64,000 bases of DNA from Ancylobacter gelatini (GTDB lineage: Bacteria; Pseudomonadota; Alphaproteobacteria; Rhizobiales; Xanthobacteraceae): NCBI RefSeq assembly GCF_022601675.1, contig NZ_JAKVIL010000008.1, positions 124,001 through 188,000 on the forward strand, read 5' to 3'. The notes under the pieces were generated by a model. It had not been told where the DNA came from. It ran no database searches and saw only the letters and a program-made list of their open reading frames with translations. The position numbers and the translations under genes are program-made. Positions 17,713-26,512 of the stretch are shown piece by piece; within the stretch, counting starts at the first letter, position 1, and the number at the start of each line of letters is the position of its first letter.

Positions 17713-18315
17713 ATGAACCTGCCGCCACTCATCCAGTCCTTCGTCCTGCATTTCGGGGAAATGGGCAGCCGCTGGGGCATTAACCGCACCGTCGGCCAGA
17801 TCTACGCCCTGCTCTATGTCTCGCCCGAGCCGCTCTGCGCCGACGAGATCGTCGAGGCGCTCGGCATCTCCCGCTCCAACGTCTCCATGAGCCTGCGCGA
17901 ATTGCAGACCTGGAACCTCGTCGTGCTCAAGCATCTGCCGAACGACCGGCGCGACTTCTTCACCACGCCGGACGATGTATGGCAGATCCTGCGCACGCTG
18001 GCGGAGGAGCGCAAGAAGCGCGAGGTCGACCCCACGCTGTCGGTGCTGCGCGAAATCCTGATGCAGCAGCCCGGCAGCGACACCGAGCGTTTCGCCCAGA
18101 CCCGGATGGCGGAGATGCACGGCCTGATCGAGCAGCTCACCAACTGGTACGAGGACGTCAAGAAGCTGGAGACCGAGCGCCTCGCCAATCTGCTGAGCCT
18201 CGGCTCCAAGATCACCCGCCTGCTGGAAACCAAGGACCGCATCGTCTCGCTCGGCCGCCGCAAGGCCCCCGCGCGCGCCGCCTCGCGGCCGGAGGGCGGG
18301 GAAGACGGCGGCTGA
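17713..18315 (+). CDS. GbsR/MarR-family transcriptional regulator of the cyd operon
   Basis: A 200-residue regulator with an N-terminal winged-helix domain (about 20-95). The recognition segment is LGISRSNVSMSLRELQTW, a hallmark of the GbsR branch, and a helical C-terminal dimerisation region ends in a basic Ala/Arg tail. The ATG at 17713 has GGAGGG 7 bases upstream; the ATG at 17707 would be too close to it. It lies 52 bases upstream of cydA in the same direction, and GbsR-type regulators are frequently found beside cydAB in alphaproteobacteria, so it probably controls the oxidase operon, using the repeats at 17655-17682. The signal sensed is unknown. Confidence 0.85.
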   Translation: MNLPPLIQSFVLHFGEMGSRWGINRTVGQIYALLYVSPEPLCADEIVEALGISRSNVSMSLRELQTWNLVVLKHLPNDRRDFFTTPDDVWQILRTLAEERKKREVDPTLSVLREILMQQPGSDTERFAQTRMAEMHGLIEQLTNWYEDVKKLETERLANLLSLGSKITRLLETKDRIVSLGRRKAPARAASRPEGGEDGG

Positions 18316-18367
18316 CGCGCCCGCCTCCCCGCGCGCCTTCGGATCACCGGAAACACCGGAACGCATC

Positions 18368-19945
18368 ATGGAACTCGACGTCGTCGACCTCTCGCGCCTG
18401 CAATTTGCAATGACGGCGCTCTACCATTTCCTGTTCGTGCCGCTCACCCTCGGCCTCTCCGTGCTGCTGGCGGTGATGGAGACGGTCTATGTCATGACCG
18501 GCCGCCGCATCTGGCGGCAGATGACCAAGTTCTGGGGCACGCTGTTCGGCATCAATTTCGTGCTCGGCGTCTCCACCGGCCTCGTCATGGAATTCCAGTT
18601 CGGCATGAACTGGAGCTATTACAGCCATTATGTCGGCGACATCTTCGGCGCCCCGCTCGCCATTGAAGGGCTGATGGCGTTCTTCCTGGAGGCGACCTTC
18701 GTCGGCCTGTTCTTCTTCGGCTGGGACAAGCTTTCCAAGGTCGGCCACCTCATCGCCACCTGGGCGGTGGCGCTGGGCTCGAACTTCTCGGCGCTGTGGA
18801 TCCTCATCGCCAATGGCTGGATGCAGAACCCGATCGGTTCGGCGTTCAACCCTCAGACCATGCGCATGGAGATCACCGATTTCTTCGCCGTGGTCACCAA
18901 TCCGGTGGCGCAGGCCAAGTTCGTGCACACCGTCTCCGCCGGCTATGTCACCGCCGCGATCTTCGTTCTGGGCGTCTCGGCCTGGTATCTGCTCAAGGGC
19001 CGGCATGTCGAGATCGCCAAGCGCTCGATGACGGTCGCCGCCTCCTTCGGCCTCGCCGCGTCGCTCTCCGTGGTCGTGCTGGGCGACGAGAGCGGCTACC
19101 TCACCACCGAGCACCAGAAGATGAAGCTCGCGGCCATCGAGGCGATGTGGGAGACCGAGCCGGCGCCGGCGGCGTTCACCGTGTTCGGCCTGCCGAGCCA
19201 GCAGGACCGCGAGACCCATTACGCGGTGCAGATTCCCTGGGCGCTCGGCCTCATCGCCACCCGCTCGCTCGATACCGTGGTGCCCGGCATCACCGAGCTG
19301 GTCGCGCAGGCGGAGAAGCGCATCGAGAGCGGGCTCATCGCCTTCGACGCGCTGCAGAAGATCCGCGCGGCCGGCTCCAGCACCAACATTCCCGCCGAGG
19401 TCAAGCAGGCCTTCGAGGATCACGGCGCCGACCTCGGCTACGCCCTGCTGCTCAAGCGCCATGCCGACGATCCCCGCAACGCCACGCCGGAACAGATCGC
19501 GGCGGCGGCGTGGGACACGGTGCCCCATGTGCCGACGCTGTTCTGGTCGTTCCGCATCATGGTCGGGCTCGGCATGTTCTTCATCGCGCTGACCGCCACC
19601 TTCTTCTACCTCTCCGCCCGGCGCACCCTAGACCGCTACCGCCCGCTGCTCTGGGTGGCGGTGCTGGCGATCCCGCTGCCATGGATCGCGGCGGAACTGG
19701 GCTGGATCGTCGCGGAATTCGGCCGCCAGCCGTGGATCATCGAGGGCGTGCTGCCCACCGCCGCGGCGGTCTCCAGTCTCGGCGCCGGCACGGTGCTGAT
19801 GACCATCATCGGCTTCGCCGCGCTCTACACCGTGCTGATCGTGATCGAGATGGCGCTGATGCTGCGCGCGATCCGCAAGGGCCCGGAGCCGGACGACGCG
19901 CCGGAGGCCACGCTGATCCCCGAAAACCTTGTCGCCGCGGAGTGA
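18368..19945 (+). CDS. cydA: Cytochrome bd ubiquinol oxidase subunit I
   Basis: A 525-residue membrane subunit carrying hemes b558, b595 and d; it oxidises ubiquinol with high oxygen affinity. Length and sequence follow the E. coli subunit closely. The heme b595 ligand region is ALYHFLFVPL (H20), b558 ligands lie in KFVHTVSAGYVT and FRIMVGLG, and the conserved GRQPW motif is present. The Q-loop (about residues 275-385) is long, placing it in the L-subfamily. It is transcribed with the upstream GbsR-type regulator and downstream cydB and cydX. The assembly exporter genes cydDC are not in the window. Confidence 0.96.
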   Translation: MELDVVDLSRLQFAMTALYHFLFVPLTLGLSVLLAVMETVYVMTGRRIWRQMTKFWGTLFGINFVLGVSTGLVMEFQFGMNWSYYSHYVGDIFGAPLAIEGLMAFFLEATFVGLFFFGWDKLSKVGHLIATWAVALGSNFSALWILIANGWMQNPIGSAFNPQTMRMEITDFFAVVTNPVAQAKFVHTVSAGYVTAAIFVLGVSAWYLLKGRHVEIAKRSMTVAASFGLAASLSVVVLGDESGYLTTEHQKMKLAAIEAMWETEPAPAAFTVFGLPSQQDRETHYAVQIPWALGLIATRSLDTVVPGITELVAQAEKRIESGLIAFDALQKIRAAGSSTNIPAEVKQAFEDHGADLGYALLLKRHADDPRNATPEQIAAAAWDTVPHVPTLFWSFRIMVGLGMFFIALTATFFYLSARRTLDRYRPLLWVAVLAIPLPWIAAELGWIVAEFGRQPWIIEGVLPTAAAVSSLGAGTVLMTIIGFAALYTVLIVIEMALMLRAIRKGPEPDDAPEATLIPENLVAAE

Positions 19946-19949
19946 GACG

Positions 19950-21107
19950 ATGATCCTTCACACCCTCATCGACTATGACACGCTGCGCGTCATCTGGTGG
20001 CTGCTGCTCGGCGTCCTGCTCATCGGCTTCGCGGTCATGGACGGCTTCGACCTCGGCACCGACATGCTGCTGCCCTTCGTCGCCCGCTGCGACATTGAGC
20101 GCCGGGTGGTGATCAATTCGATCGGCCCGGTCTGGGAAGGCAATCAGGTGTGGCTGATCCTCGGCGGCGGCGCGATCTTCGCCGCCTGGCCCCCGCTCTA
20201 CGCGGTGTCGTTCTCCGGCTTCTACCTCGCCATGTTCGCGATCCTGTTCGCGCTGATCCTGCGCCCGGTCGGCTTCAAGTACCGCTCGAAGCGCGACAGC
20301 CGGCTGTGGCGCGCGAGCTGGGACTGGGCGCTGTTCATCGGCGGGTTGGTGCCGGCGCTGGTGATGGGCGTGGCGGTCGGCAATGTGCTGCAGGGCGTGC
20401 CGTTCCACCTGAACAACGACCTGCGCATCTTCTACGACGGCACCACGCTGATCGAGCTGCTCAACCCGTTCGGCCTGCTGTGCGGCCTGCTTTCGGTCGC
20501 GATGCTGGTGATGCATGGCGCCGGCTGGCTGGTGCTGAAGACCAGCGGCGAGGTCGCCGAACGCTCCCGCACCGCCGGCAGCGTCGCCGCCATGCTCACC
20601 ATCGCGCTGTTCGCGCTCGGCGGGCTGTGGCTCGGGGCGGGCATCGACGGCTACGCCATCACCAGCCCGATCCTTGAGGGCGGCCCCTCCAACCCGCTCG
20701 CCAAGACCGTCGCGCTGGCGCCGGGCGCGTGGCTCGCGAACTACGACGCCCATCCCTGGATGCTCGCCGGCCCGGCGCTCGGCTTCGTCGGCGCGCTGGG
20801 CAGCCTCGCCCTGCTTCGGGCGCGGGTGGAACTCGGCGCGCTGCTCATGAGCGCGCTGTCGGTGTTCGGCATCATCGCGACCGTGGGCCTGTCGATGTTC
20901 CCGTTCATCCTGCCGTCCTCGGTCGATCCGCGCTCCAGCCTCACGGTGTGGGACGCCTCGTCGAGCCATCTCACCTTGTTCATCATGCTGGTCGCGACCG
21001 CGATCTTCCTGCCGATCATCGCCGCCTACACGACGTGGGTGTACCGCGTGCTGTGGGGCAAGGTGGAGCCGCGCGAGATCGAGCGCGACGGCAGCCACGC
21101 CTACTGA
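19950..21107 (+). CDS. cydB: Cytochrome bd ubiquinol oxidase subunit II
   Basis: A 385-residue multi-helix subunit without hemes, the structural partner of CydA. The N-terminus MILHTLIDYDTLRVIWWLLLG and the segment FAVMDGFDLGTDMLLPF are typical. GPVWEGNQVWLILGGGAIF follows in the second helix pair, with the conserved tryptophan and glutamate. I chose the ATG at 19950, four bases after the cydA stop, because it opens directly onto the first helix. It is followed by cydX 15 bases downstream. Confidence 0.96.
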   Translation: MILHTLIDYDTLRVIWWLLLGVLLIGFAVMDGFDLGTDMLLPFVARCDIERRVVINSIGPVWEGNQVWLILGGGAIFAAWPPLYAVSFSGFYLAMFAILFALILRPVGFKYRSKRDSRLWRASWDWALFIGGLVPALVMGVAVGNVLQGVPFHLNNDLRIFYDGTTLIELLNPFGLLCGLLSVAMLVMHGAGWLVLKTSGEVAERSRTAGSVAAMLTIALFALGGLWLGAGIDGYAITSPILEGGPSNPLAKTVALAPGAWLANYDAHPWMLAGPALGFVGALGSLALLRARVELGALLMSALSVFGIIATVGLSMFPFILPSSVDPRSSLTVWDASSSHLTLFIMLVATAIFLPIIAAYTTWVYRVLWGKVEPREIERDGSHAY

Positions 21108-21122
21108 AGAAGGAGAACGGAC

Positions 21123-21263
21123 ATGTGGTATTTCGCCTGGCTGCTCGGCCTGCCGCTCGCCGCCGCCTTCGCGGTGCTGAACGCCATGTGGTACGAGTTG
21201 ATGGACGACACGGCGCGGAGCAAGGCCCAGCCGGCGCCAGCGCCCATCCGCACCCGCGCCTGA
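21123..21263 (+). CDS. cydX: Cytochrome bd small subunit CydX
   Basis: A 46-residue single-helix protein starting MWYFAWLLGLPLAAAF, the CydX/YbgT signature, with the conserved glutamate in NAMWYELMDD and a Pro/Ala-rich cytoplasmic tail. The start at 21123 has an excellent ribosome-binding site (AAGGAG, 21110-21115). CydX stabilises heme d in the oxidase complex. It is the last gene of the cyd operon. Confidence 0.92.
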   Translation: MWYFAWLLGLPLAAAFAVLNAMWYELMDDTARSKAQPAPAPIRTRA

Positions 21264-21396
21264 ATCGCGCCGGCCCGCAGACTGCCCAACGCGGCGCAGG
21301 CGGCTCGCCCGGGTCGTTGCTCGACACGCCGATGCCGTCGATCACGCCAAGCGCGGTGGCGGGCGGCTCGGGCCGCGCATCGAGGATGCCCGCGCC

Positions 21397-21957
21397 TCAG
21401 GCGGCCTGTTCACGGTACAGCGCCGCCAGCGTCTTCAGCGCCCGGTGCAGGGCCACGCGCACCGCGCCCTCGCTCATGGCGAGCCGCTGCGCGGTTTCGC
21501 GCACCGAGCGCTCCTCCAGCGAAATCCAGCGCACGATGCTGCGCTGGGGCTCGCGCAGCCGGGCGATCAATTCGTCGAGTTCGCCGGAAGGAAGCGCGTC
21601 GGGAGCAGCGGCCTCGTCGGGCAGGATGTCGATCACGTCCTCGATCGGCACCGTCACCCGGCGGCCGCGCCGGCGCAGCGCATCGATCAGCTTGTTGCGG
21701 GTAATGGTCGCGATCCAGGGGCGGATCGGCCGCACGCGGTCCCAGGTGCCGCGCTTGAGGTGGATGGCCAGCAGCACTTCCTGCACCACATCCTCGCCTT
21801 CCGATTCGGGCGCGCCGGCCGCGCGGCAGCGGTTCAGCGCCACGGCCCGCACATAGGGCGTGACCTCGCGCAGAAAACGCCGATAGGCGGTCATGTCGCC
21901 ATCCAGCGCCGCACGCATGAGTTCGGCCCAGTCCAGTTCCGGCCCGTCCTGTTTCAC
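21397..21957 (-). CDS. ECF-type RNA polymerase sigma factor
   Basis: A 186-residue sigma factor with only regions 2 and 4. Region 2 spans LMRAALDGDMTAYRRFL to the DVVQEVLLAIHLKRGTW segment and TITRNKLIDALRRRGRR; region 4 shows LEERSVRETAQRLAMSEGAV and VALHRALKTL. No ATG fits. I choose the GTG at 21957, which has GGAAG 6 bases upstream; the frame stays open further upstream but that sequence is Arg/Pro-rich and unlike the family. No anti-sigma gene lies next to it, which is unusual for an ECF factor; its neighbours are cydX (convergent) and choline sulfatase (upstream, same strand). Confidence 0.83.
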   Translation of the reverse strand: MKQDGPELDWAELMRAALDGDMTAYRRFLREVTPYVRAVALNRCRAAGAPESEGEDVVQEVLLAIHLKRGTWDRVRPIRPWIATITRNKLIDALRRRGRRVTVPIEDVIDILPDEAAAPDALPSGELDELIARLREPQRSIVRWISLEERSVRETAQRLAMSEGAVRVALHRALKTLAALYREQAA

Positions 21958-21970
21958 CTGGGTCTTCCGC

Positions 21971-21999
21971 GTTACGCTCCAACGTCGCGGATTGTTACA
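21971..21999 (-). promoter_or_regulatory. Candidate self-recognised ECF promoter
   Basis: On the minus strand, TGTAAC (21999-21994) and CGTAAC (21976-21971) precede the sigma-factor start, with 17 bases between the two hexamers. Paired GTAAC/CGTA boxes at about 16-17 base spacing are used by some ECF groups for autoregulation. This is a weak assignment from pattern only. Confidence 0.3.
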
Positions 22000-22073
22000 T
22001 CCTCGCGCAAAAAGCGTCAGGTCGGGCGCGAAAGATCGGAGGCAGGATTTCAACCGGACGCGGCGCGCGTGGC

Positions 22074-23588
22074 CTACTCGCCACGCGGGAATCGCTGGGC
22101 CTCTTCCAGCACGTTGAGGTCCATGTGGTTGCGCATGTAGCGCTCCGATGCCTTCTGCAGCGGCTGGAAATCCCAAGGGTAATAGGCGCCGTTGCGCAGC
22201 GCCTCATAGACGACGTGCCGCCGCGCCTGGCTGGCACGCACCTCGCCGTCGAAGCGGGCGAGGTCCCAGCGCGCCATCATGGCACCGGTCATCCCGGCCA
22301 GCACGCCGCCGCAGGCCGGGTCCTGTGCGCGGTTGGTGAGTTCGTGCGGGTCCTCAACGAGGTTGGTCAGCAGCGGCGGGTCCAGTTCACACAGGACGAG
22401 CTTCCATGGCCCGTCGCGCAGCGCGACCAGCGGGGCGTAGGAGCCTTCCGCCGCATACTCCATCGGCACCGGGGAGCGCCCGCCAAGACCGCGCGCGGGT
22501 CGGACGAGGCTCTCGCCATCGGTCCACGGCATCACCCCGGCAAGGTCGAGCCCGACCAGTTCCGCCAGCGTCGGCAACACGTCGAGCGTCGAGGCGGCGC
22601 GGTCGATCCGCCCGGCCGGCAGCGCGGGCGCCGCGATCATCAGCGGCACCCGCGCCGAGCCCTCGAAGAAGTTCATCTTGAACCACAGCCCGCGCTCGCC
22701 AAGCATGTCGCCATGGTCGGAGACGAACAGGATGATCGTGTCCTGCGCCATCCGGCAGCGCTCCAGCACGTCGAGCAGTTCGCCGATCTTCTCGTCGATA
22801 TAGGAGATGTTGGCGAAATAGGCCCGGCGCGAGCGGCGCACATCCTCCGGCGTCACATGGCTGTTGCCGTGGTCGCTCGCCAGCATCAGGCGCTGCGAAT
22901 GCGGGTCCTGCGCGTCGAACGGGATCGGCGCCACCTCCGGCTCCAGCGCCGGGCAGTCCTCATAGAGGTCCCAGAACTGCTTGCGCGCGACATAAGGGTC
23001 ATGGGGATGGGTGAAGCTCACCGTCAGGCACCACGGCCGCCCGTCCTGCCCGCGCGCGAGGTCGTAGAGCTTCCGGGTGGCGTGGTAGGCTACCTCGTCA
23101 TCATATTCGAGCTGGTTGGTGATCTCCGCCACCCCGGCGCCGGTGACCGAGCCGAGATTGTGATACCACCAGTCGATCCGCTCCCCCGGCTTGGTGTAGT
23201 CCGGCGTCCAGCCGAAATCGGCCGGGTAGATGTCGGTGGTCAGCCGCTCCTCGAAGCCGTGGAGTTGGTCCGGCCCGACGAAATGCATCTTGCCCGACAG
23301 CGCGGTGTGATAGCCGGCGCGGCGCAGGTGGTGGGCATAGGTCGGAATGTCCGAGGTGAACTCGGCGGCGTTGTCATAGACCCGCGTACGGCTCGGCAAC
23401 TGGCCCGACATGAAGGAGGCCCGCGCCGGCGCACAGAGCGGGCTCGCCGTGTAGGTGTTGGCGAAGCGCGCCGAGCGGGCGGCGAGCGCCTTCAGGTTGG
23501 GGGCGTGGAGGAAGTCGGCCGGTCCATCCGGGAACAGAGTGCCGTTGAGCTGGTCGACCATGAGGACGAGAATGTTCGGGCGCGTCAT
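22074..23588 (-). CDS. betC: Choline-sulfatase
   Basis: A 504-residue type I sulfatase that hydrolyses choline-O-sulfate to choline and sulfate. The active-site motif SPLCAPARASFMSG puts the formylglycine-forming cysteine at residue 52, close to C54 of the Sinorhizobium enzyme. Metal-binding DQ follows the start (NILVLMVDQLNG), and the second metal site is in FVSDHGDMLGE. The ATG at 23588 (MTRPN) is chosen because the fold begins there; an upstream in-frame ATG adds ten Arg-rich residues. It is followed upstream on the same strand by choX, and the LysR gene next to choX belongs to the same functional group. Confidence 0.92.
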   Translation of the reverse strand: MTRPNILVLMVDQLNGTLFPDGPADFLHAPNLKALAARSARFANTYTASPLCAPARASFMSGQLPSRTRVYDNAAEFTSDIPTYAHHLRRAGYHTALSGKMHFVGPDQLHGFEERLTTDIYPADFGWTPDYTKPGERIDWWYHNLGSVTGAGVAEITNQLEYDDEVAYHATRKLYDLARGQDGRPWCLTVSFTHPHDPYVARKQFWDLYEDCPALEPEVAPIPFDAQDPHSQRLMLASDHGNSHVTPEDVRRSRRAYFANISYIDEKIGELLDVLERCRMAQDTIILFVSDHGDMLGERGLWFKMNFFEGSARVPLMIAAPALPAGRIDRAASTLDVLPTLAELVGLDLAGVMPWTDGESLVRPARGLGGRSPVPMEYAAEGSYAPLVALRDGPWKLVLCELDPPLLTNLVEDPHELTNRAQDPACGGVLAGMTGAMMARWDLARFDGEVRASQARRHVVYEALRNGAYYPWDFQPLQKASERYMRNHMDLNVLEEAQRFPRGE

Positions 23589-23664
23589 GGTCCACCTGTT
23601 CACGCGACGCTTGGGCACGGCGGCGGCGCCGGTCGGCGCGCCGGTTTGTCCGATCCGGCACGCT

Positions 23665-24612
23665 TCAAAGGCCGAGCGACGCCTTCACCGCCGGCAGGCC
23701 GGGCTGGCCGTCCAGGGTAGTCACACCTTCCAGCCACGGGCCGAGCGCGGCCGGGTTGGCCTTGATCCACGCCTTGGCCGCCGCGTCCGGCTCCAGACCC
23801 TGGTCGAGGATCTTGCCCATCATGGCGTTCTCGGTGGCCAGGTCGAACTTCAGGTTCTTGAACAGCGTCGCGGCATTCGGGCACTGCCCCGCCCAGCCGG
23901 TACGCGCCAGCGTGCGCACATCCGCCCCGCCGTAATTCGCACCGAAATAGGCGTCGCCGCCGGAGAGATAGGTCAGCGCGAAGGTCTCGTTCATCGGGTG
24001 CGGCGCCCAGGCGAGGAACACCACCCAATCCTTGCCGCGTTCCGCGCGCTTCACCTGCGCCAGCATGGCCTGCTCGCCCGACTCCACCACCTTCCAGCCC
24101 TTGAGGCCGAAGTCATTGGCATCGATCATCTTCTGCATGTTAGCATTGGCCGGCGCGCCGGGCTCGATGCCGTAGATCTGGCTGTCGAACTTGTCGGCAT
24201 GGGCGGCGAGATCCTTGAAATCCTTCACCCCGGCCTCGGCCACATAGGTCGGCACGGCAAGCGTGAACTTCGCCCCGGCGAGATTGGTGCCGAGCACCTC
24301 GATCGCCTTGGCCTCGTTCAGCGCGTCGATGAATTTCTGCTGAGCCGGCATCCAGTTGCCGAGGAACACGTCCAGTTCCTTGTTCTTCATCGACTCGTAG
24401 CCGATCGGAACGGAGAGCAGCTTCAGCTCCTGCTTGTAGCCAAGCCCCTGCAGCAGCACGCCGGCAATGGCATTGGTGGAGGTGATGTCGGTCCAGCCGG
24501 GATCGGACATCCGTACCGACTTGCAGGCAGGCGCGTCGGCGGCGGAAGCGGCGACGGGAGCGCCGAGAAGGAGCAGCGAAAGGGCGGAAGCGGCAAGCTG
24601 GATGCGATTCAT
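23665..24612 (-). CDS. choX: Choline ABC transporter substrate-binding protein
   Basis: A 315-residue periplasmic protein. The signal peptide covers residues 1-25 (hydrophobic core ASALSLLLLGAPVAASAA). The mature protein shows the OpuAC/ProX-type pattern of aromatic ligand cages, including DPGWTDITSTNA and FLGNWMP, with further tryptophans in FLAWAPHPM. It resembles ChoX of Sinorhizobium, which binds choline. The permease and ATPase genes (choW, choV) are not adjacent, so the binding protein must pair with a transporter encoded elsewhere. It is 76 bases upstream of betC, same strand, and divergent from the LysR gene. Confidence 0.88.
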   Translation of the reverse strand: MNRIQLAASALSLLLLGAPVAASAADAPACKSVRMSDPGWTDITSTNAIAGVLLQGLGYKQELKLLSVPIGYESMKNKELDVFLGNWMPAQQKFIDALNEAKAIEVLGTNLAGAKFTLAVPTYVAEAGVKDFKDLAAHADKFDSQIYGIEPGAPANANMQKMIDANDFGLKGWKVVESGEQAMLAQVKRAERGKDWVVFLAWAPHPMNETFALTYLSGGDAYFGANYGGADVRTLARTGWAGQCPNAATLFKNLKFDLATENAMMGKILDQGLEPDAAAKAWIKANPAALGPWLEGVTTLDGQPGLPAVKASLGL

Positions 24613-24737
24613 GGTCTGCCTCTGCGCGATGAAGGGGCGGGAGATCGCAGGATGAAGCGCCGGAGGAGGCCGTCACTCCGCCTTGATCGATGTGTCATCA
24701 AATCGTTATATGCCAAGGCCTGTGAAGCGGGATTTTT

Positions 24738-24748
24738 TCGATAATCGA
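24738..24748. promoter_or_regulatory. Short dyad in the choX-LysR intergenic region
   Basis: TCGATAATCGA, a 5-1-5 palindrome 15 bases upstream of the LysR start in the 150-base divergent promoter region, flanked by T-runs. It is a candidate for the LysR-type binding site but is short; support is positional only. Confidence 0.35.
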
Positions 24749-24762
24749 CATCAGGATTTTTT

Positions 24763-25659
24763 ATGGCAACGCGACCGCTCGACCTCGGCTGGGTCCGGGT
24801 TTTCGACGCCGTGGGACGGCTCGGCAGCCTCACGGCGGCGGCCCATGAGCTGGGCCTGTCGCAGCCGGCCGTGAGCTACACGATGCGCCAGCTCGAGGAG
24901 CAGGTCGGCGGCCCTCTGCTGGTGCGCGGGCATCGGGGCTGCACCCTGTCGCCGGGTGGGGAAACGCTGCACCGCGCCGCCAGCGCCGCCGTTGCCGAGC
25001 TTGACGCCGCCGCGCGCGCCATCCGCCGCGCCAGCGCCCGGCCGATCGTGCGGCTGTTTACCGATTACGGTTTCGCCTCGTTCTGGATGATGCCGCGCGT
25101 CGCCGCGTTCCGTCAGGTGCGCCCGGAAGCGGATGTCCACATCATCGCCTCGGCGGCGGCCGATCCGGGAATGGAGGCGGCGGAGGACGTGGCGGTGCTG
25201 TTCGGCGGGCGCCGGGACTTTCCCGCCGAGGCGATCCAGCTCTTCCCGGAAACGGTCTATCCGGTGTGCGGGCCGGGCTTCGCCGCGCGGCACGGGCTGG
25301 CGGGCGAGCCGGGCCGGGTCGGAGCCATGCCGCTGCTGCATCTCGACAGCACGCCGGAGCCGCGCTGGTTCGTCTGGGGCGACTGGTTCCACGCCATGGG
25401 GGTAGAGCGCGGCTCCAATGCCAGCGACCTGCGCTTCAACACCTATGGGCTGGTGCTGCAGGCGGCGATGGCGGATCAGGGCGTCGCGCTGGGCTGGGCC
25501 GGCCTGGTCGACGGCGCGCTGGCCGACGGCACGCTGGTCGCGATCGGCCCTGCGCTGTCACGTGCGGAGAGCGGCTACTGGCTCAAGCCCGGCCATACCC
25601 TGTCGGAGCCGGCGCGGGCGCTGATCGACTGGATCCTCGCCACCGTGAAGGAGCCATAG
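24763..25659 (+). CDS. LysR-family regulator of choline-sulfate utilisation
   Basis: A 298-residue LysR-type regulator. The helix-turn-helix is at about residues 18-40 (GSLTAAAHELGLSQPAVSYT), followed by the linker helix and a two-lobe effector domain. The best explanation of its position, divergent from choX and betC, is the choline-sulfate utilisation regulator group known from rhizobia and pseudomonads. It probably activates choX-betC and represses itself from the intervening region. The effector is likely choline or choline sulfate by analogy. Confidence 0.85.
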   Translation: MATRPLDLGWVRVFDAVGRLGSLTAAAHELGLSQPAVSYTMRQLEEQVGGPLLVRGHRGCTLSPGGETLHRAASAAVAELDAAARAIRRASARPIVRLFTDYGFASFWMMPRVAAFRQVRPEADVHIIASAAADPGMEAAEDVAVLFGGRRDFPAEAIQLFPETVYPVCGPGFAARHGLAGEPGRVGAMPLLHLDSTPEPRWFVWGDWFHAMGVERGSNASDLRFNTYGLVLQAAMADQGVALGWAGLVDGALADGTLVAIGPALSRAESGYWLKPGHTLSEPARALIDWILATVKEP

Positions 25660-25682
25660 GAGGCCGCGCCGCCCGATGAGGC

Positions 25683-26303
25683 TCACACCCGTTCCGGCGC
25701 CCGCCAGCGCGTGACCAGTGCCGCGAGGTCGGGGCGCGGGCGCTCCGGCGGCACCTCGCGCGCGGTGCCCAGATGGACGATGCCCGCCACCCGCTCCCCC
25801 TCGCCAAGGCCGAGCAGCCGCAGCGCCTCGGGATTGTTGGCCGCCCATCCGGTCACCCATATGCCGTGGAATCCCAGGGTGTTAGCTCCGTGCAGCAGGT
25901 TCATGCAGACGGCGCCGGCGGAAAGCTCCTGCTCCATGGGCGGGATCATCGTTTCGCGGTTCGGCCGGCTCACCACCACCACAGCGACCGGCGCGGGGAA
26001 CAGGCGGGACATGATGCCGGCGAATTTCTCACGCTTGGCCGGCTCCATCTCCGGATTGCCGGCGCGATAGGCCCCCGCCAGCAGCGCCCCGAGTTCCGCC
26101 CGCGCCACGTCCGCGATCACGATGAAGCGCCAGGGGGTGAGGATGGCATGGTCCGGCACCCGCGCGGCCACGGCCAGCAGCCGGTCCATCTCCTCGGGCG
26201 TCGGGCCCGGCTCGATGAGGCCGGCGGCGGCGACCGAGCGCCGGCGCTCCATCAGGGCCAGCGCTTCCTCGGAACGTGAGGCGGCATCGGGGGATTGGAT
26301 CAT
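25683..26303 (-). CDS. Nitroreductase family protein (YdjA-like)
   Basis: A 206-residue FMN-dependent NAD(P)H oxidoreductase. The FMN-binding opening MERRRSVAAAGL is followed by PEEMDRLLAVAARVPDH and LTPWRFIVI, the pattern of the short YdjA/TdsD group. The distal flavin contact lies in GFHGIWVTGW. The physiological substrate of this group is generally unknown. It stands alone, tail to tail with the LysR gene and divergent from the GNAT-like gene. Confidence 0.87.
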   Translation of the reverse strand: MIQSPDAASRSEEALALMERRRSVAAAGLIEPGPTPEEMDRLLAVAARVPDHAILTPWRFIVIADVARAELGALLAGAYRAGNPEMEPAKREKFAGIMSRLFPAPVAVVVVSRPNRETMIPPMEQELSAGAVCMNLLHGANTLGFHGIWVTGWAANNPEALRLLGLGEGERVAGIVHLGTAREVPPERPRPDLAALVTRWRAPERV

Positions 26304-26357
26304 GGGTTCAACTCCACTCTCGGGCCGGCGCTACGGACGCGCGGGGGCCGCTCCTGC

Positions 26358-26383
26358 GGAACCCTTGGCCGATTCCGGACGTT
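26358..26383 (+). promoter_or_regulatory. EcfG-type (general stress) promoter
   Basis: GGAAC (26358-26362), 17 bases, CGTT (26380-26383): this matches the alphaproteobacterial general-stress consensus GGAAC-N16/17-CGTT exactly. It points at the GNAT-like gene starting at 26513, with a leader of about 125 bases. Confidence 0.6.
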
Positions 26384-26512
26384 GCCGGAAGGTCCCGGCA
26401 AAATTCCTCGCCTACCGGGGGCGACTTCGTCGGCGTTTTGGTCGACAATATCCCATCACCATCCCGCACGCCCACCAACCGATAAGCGGGACGATTTCCC
26501 AAGGAGCCTGCC

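Noticed and set aside
22125-23720. A 531-codon plus-strand frame opposite choline sulfatase
   Set aside because: Composition (Arg, Gly, His, Val) is typical of a shadow frame; the sulfatase motif on the other strand is decisive.
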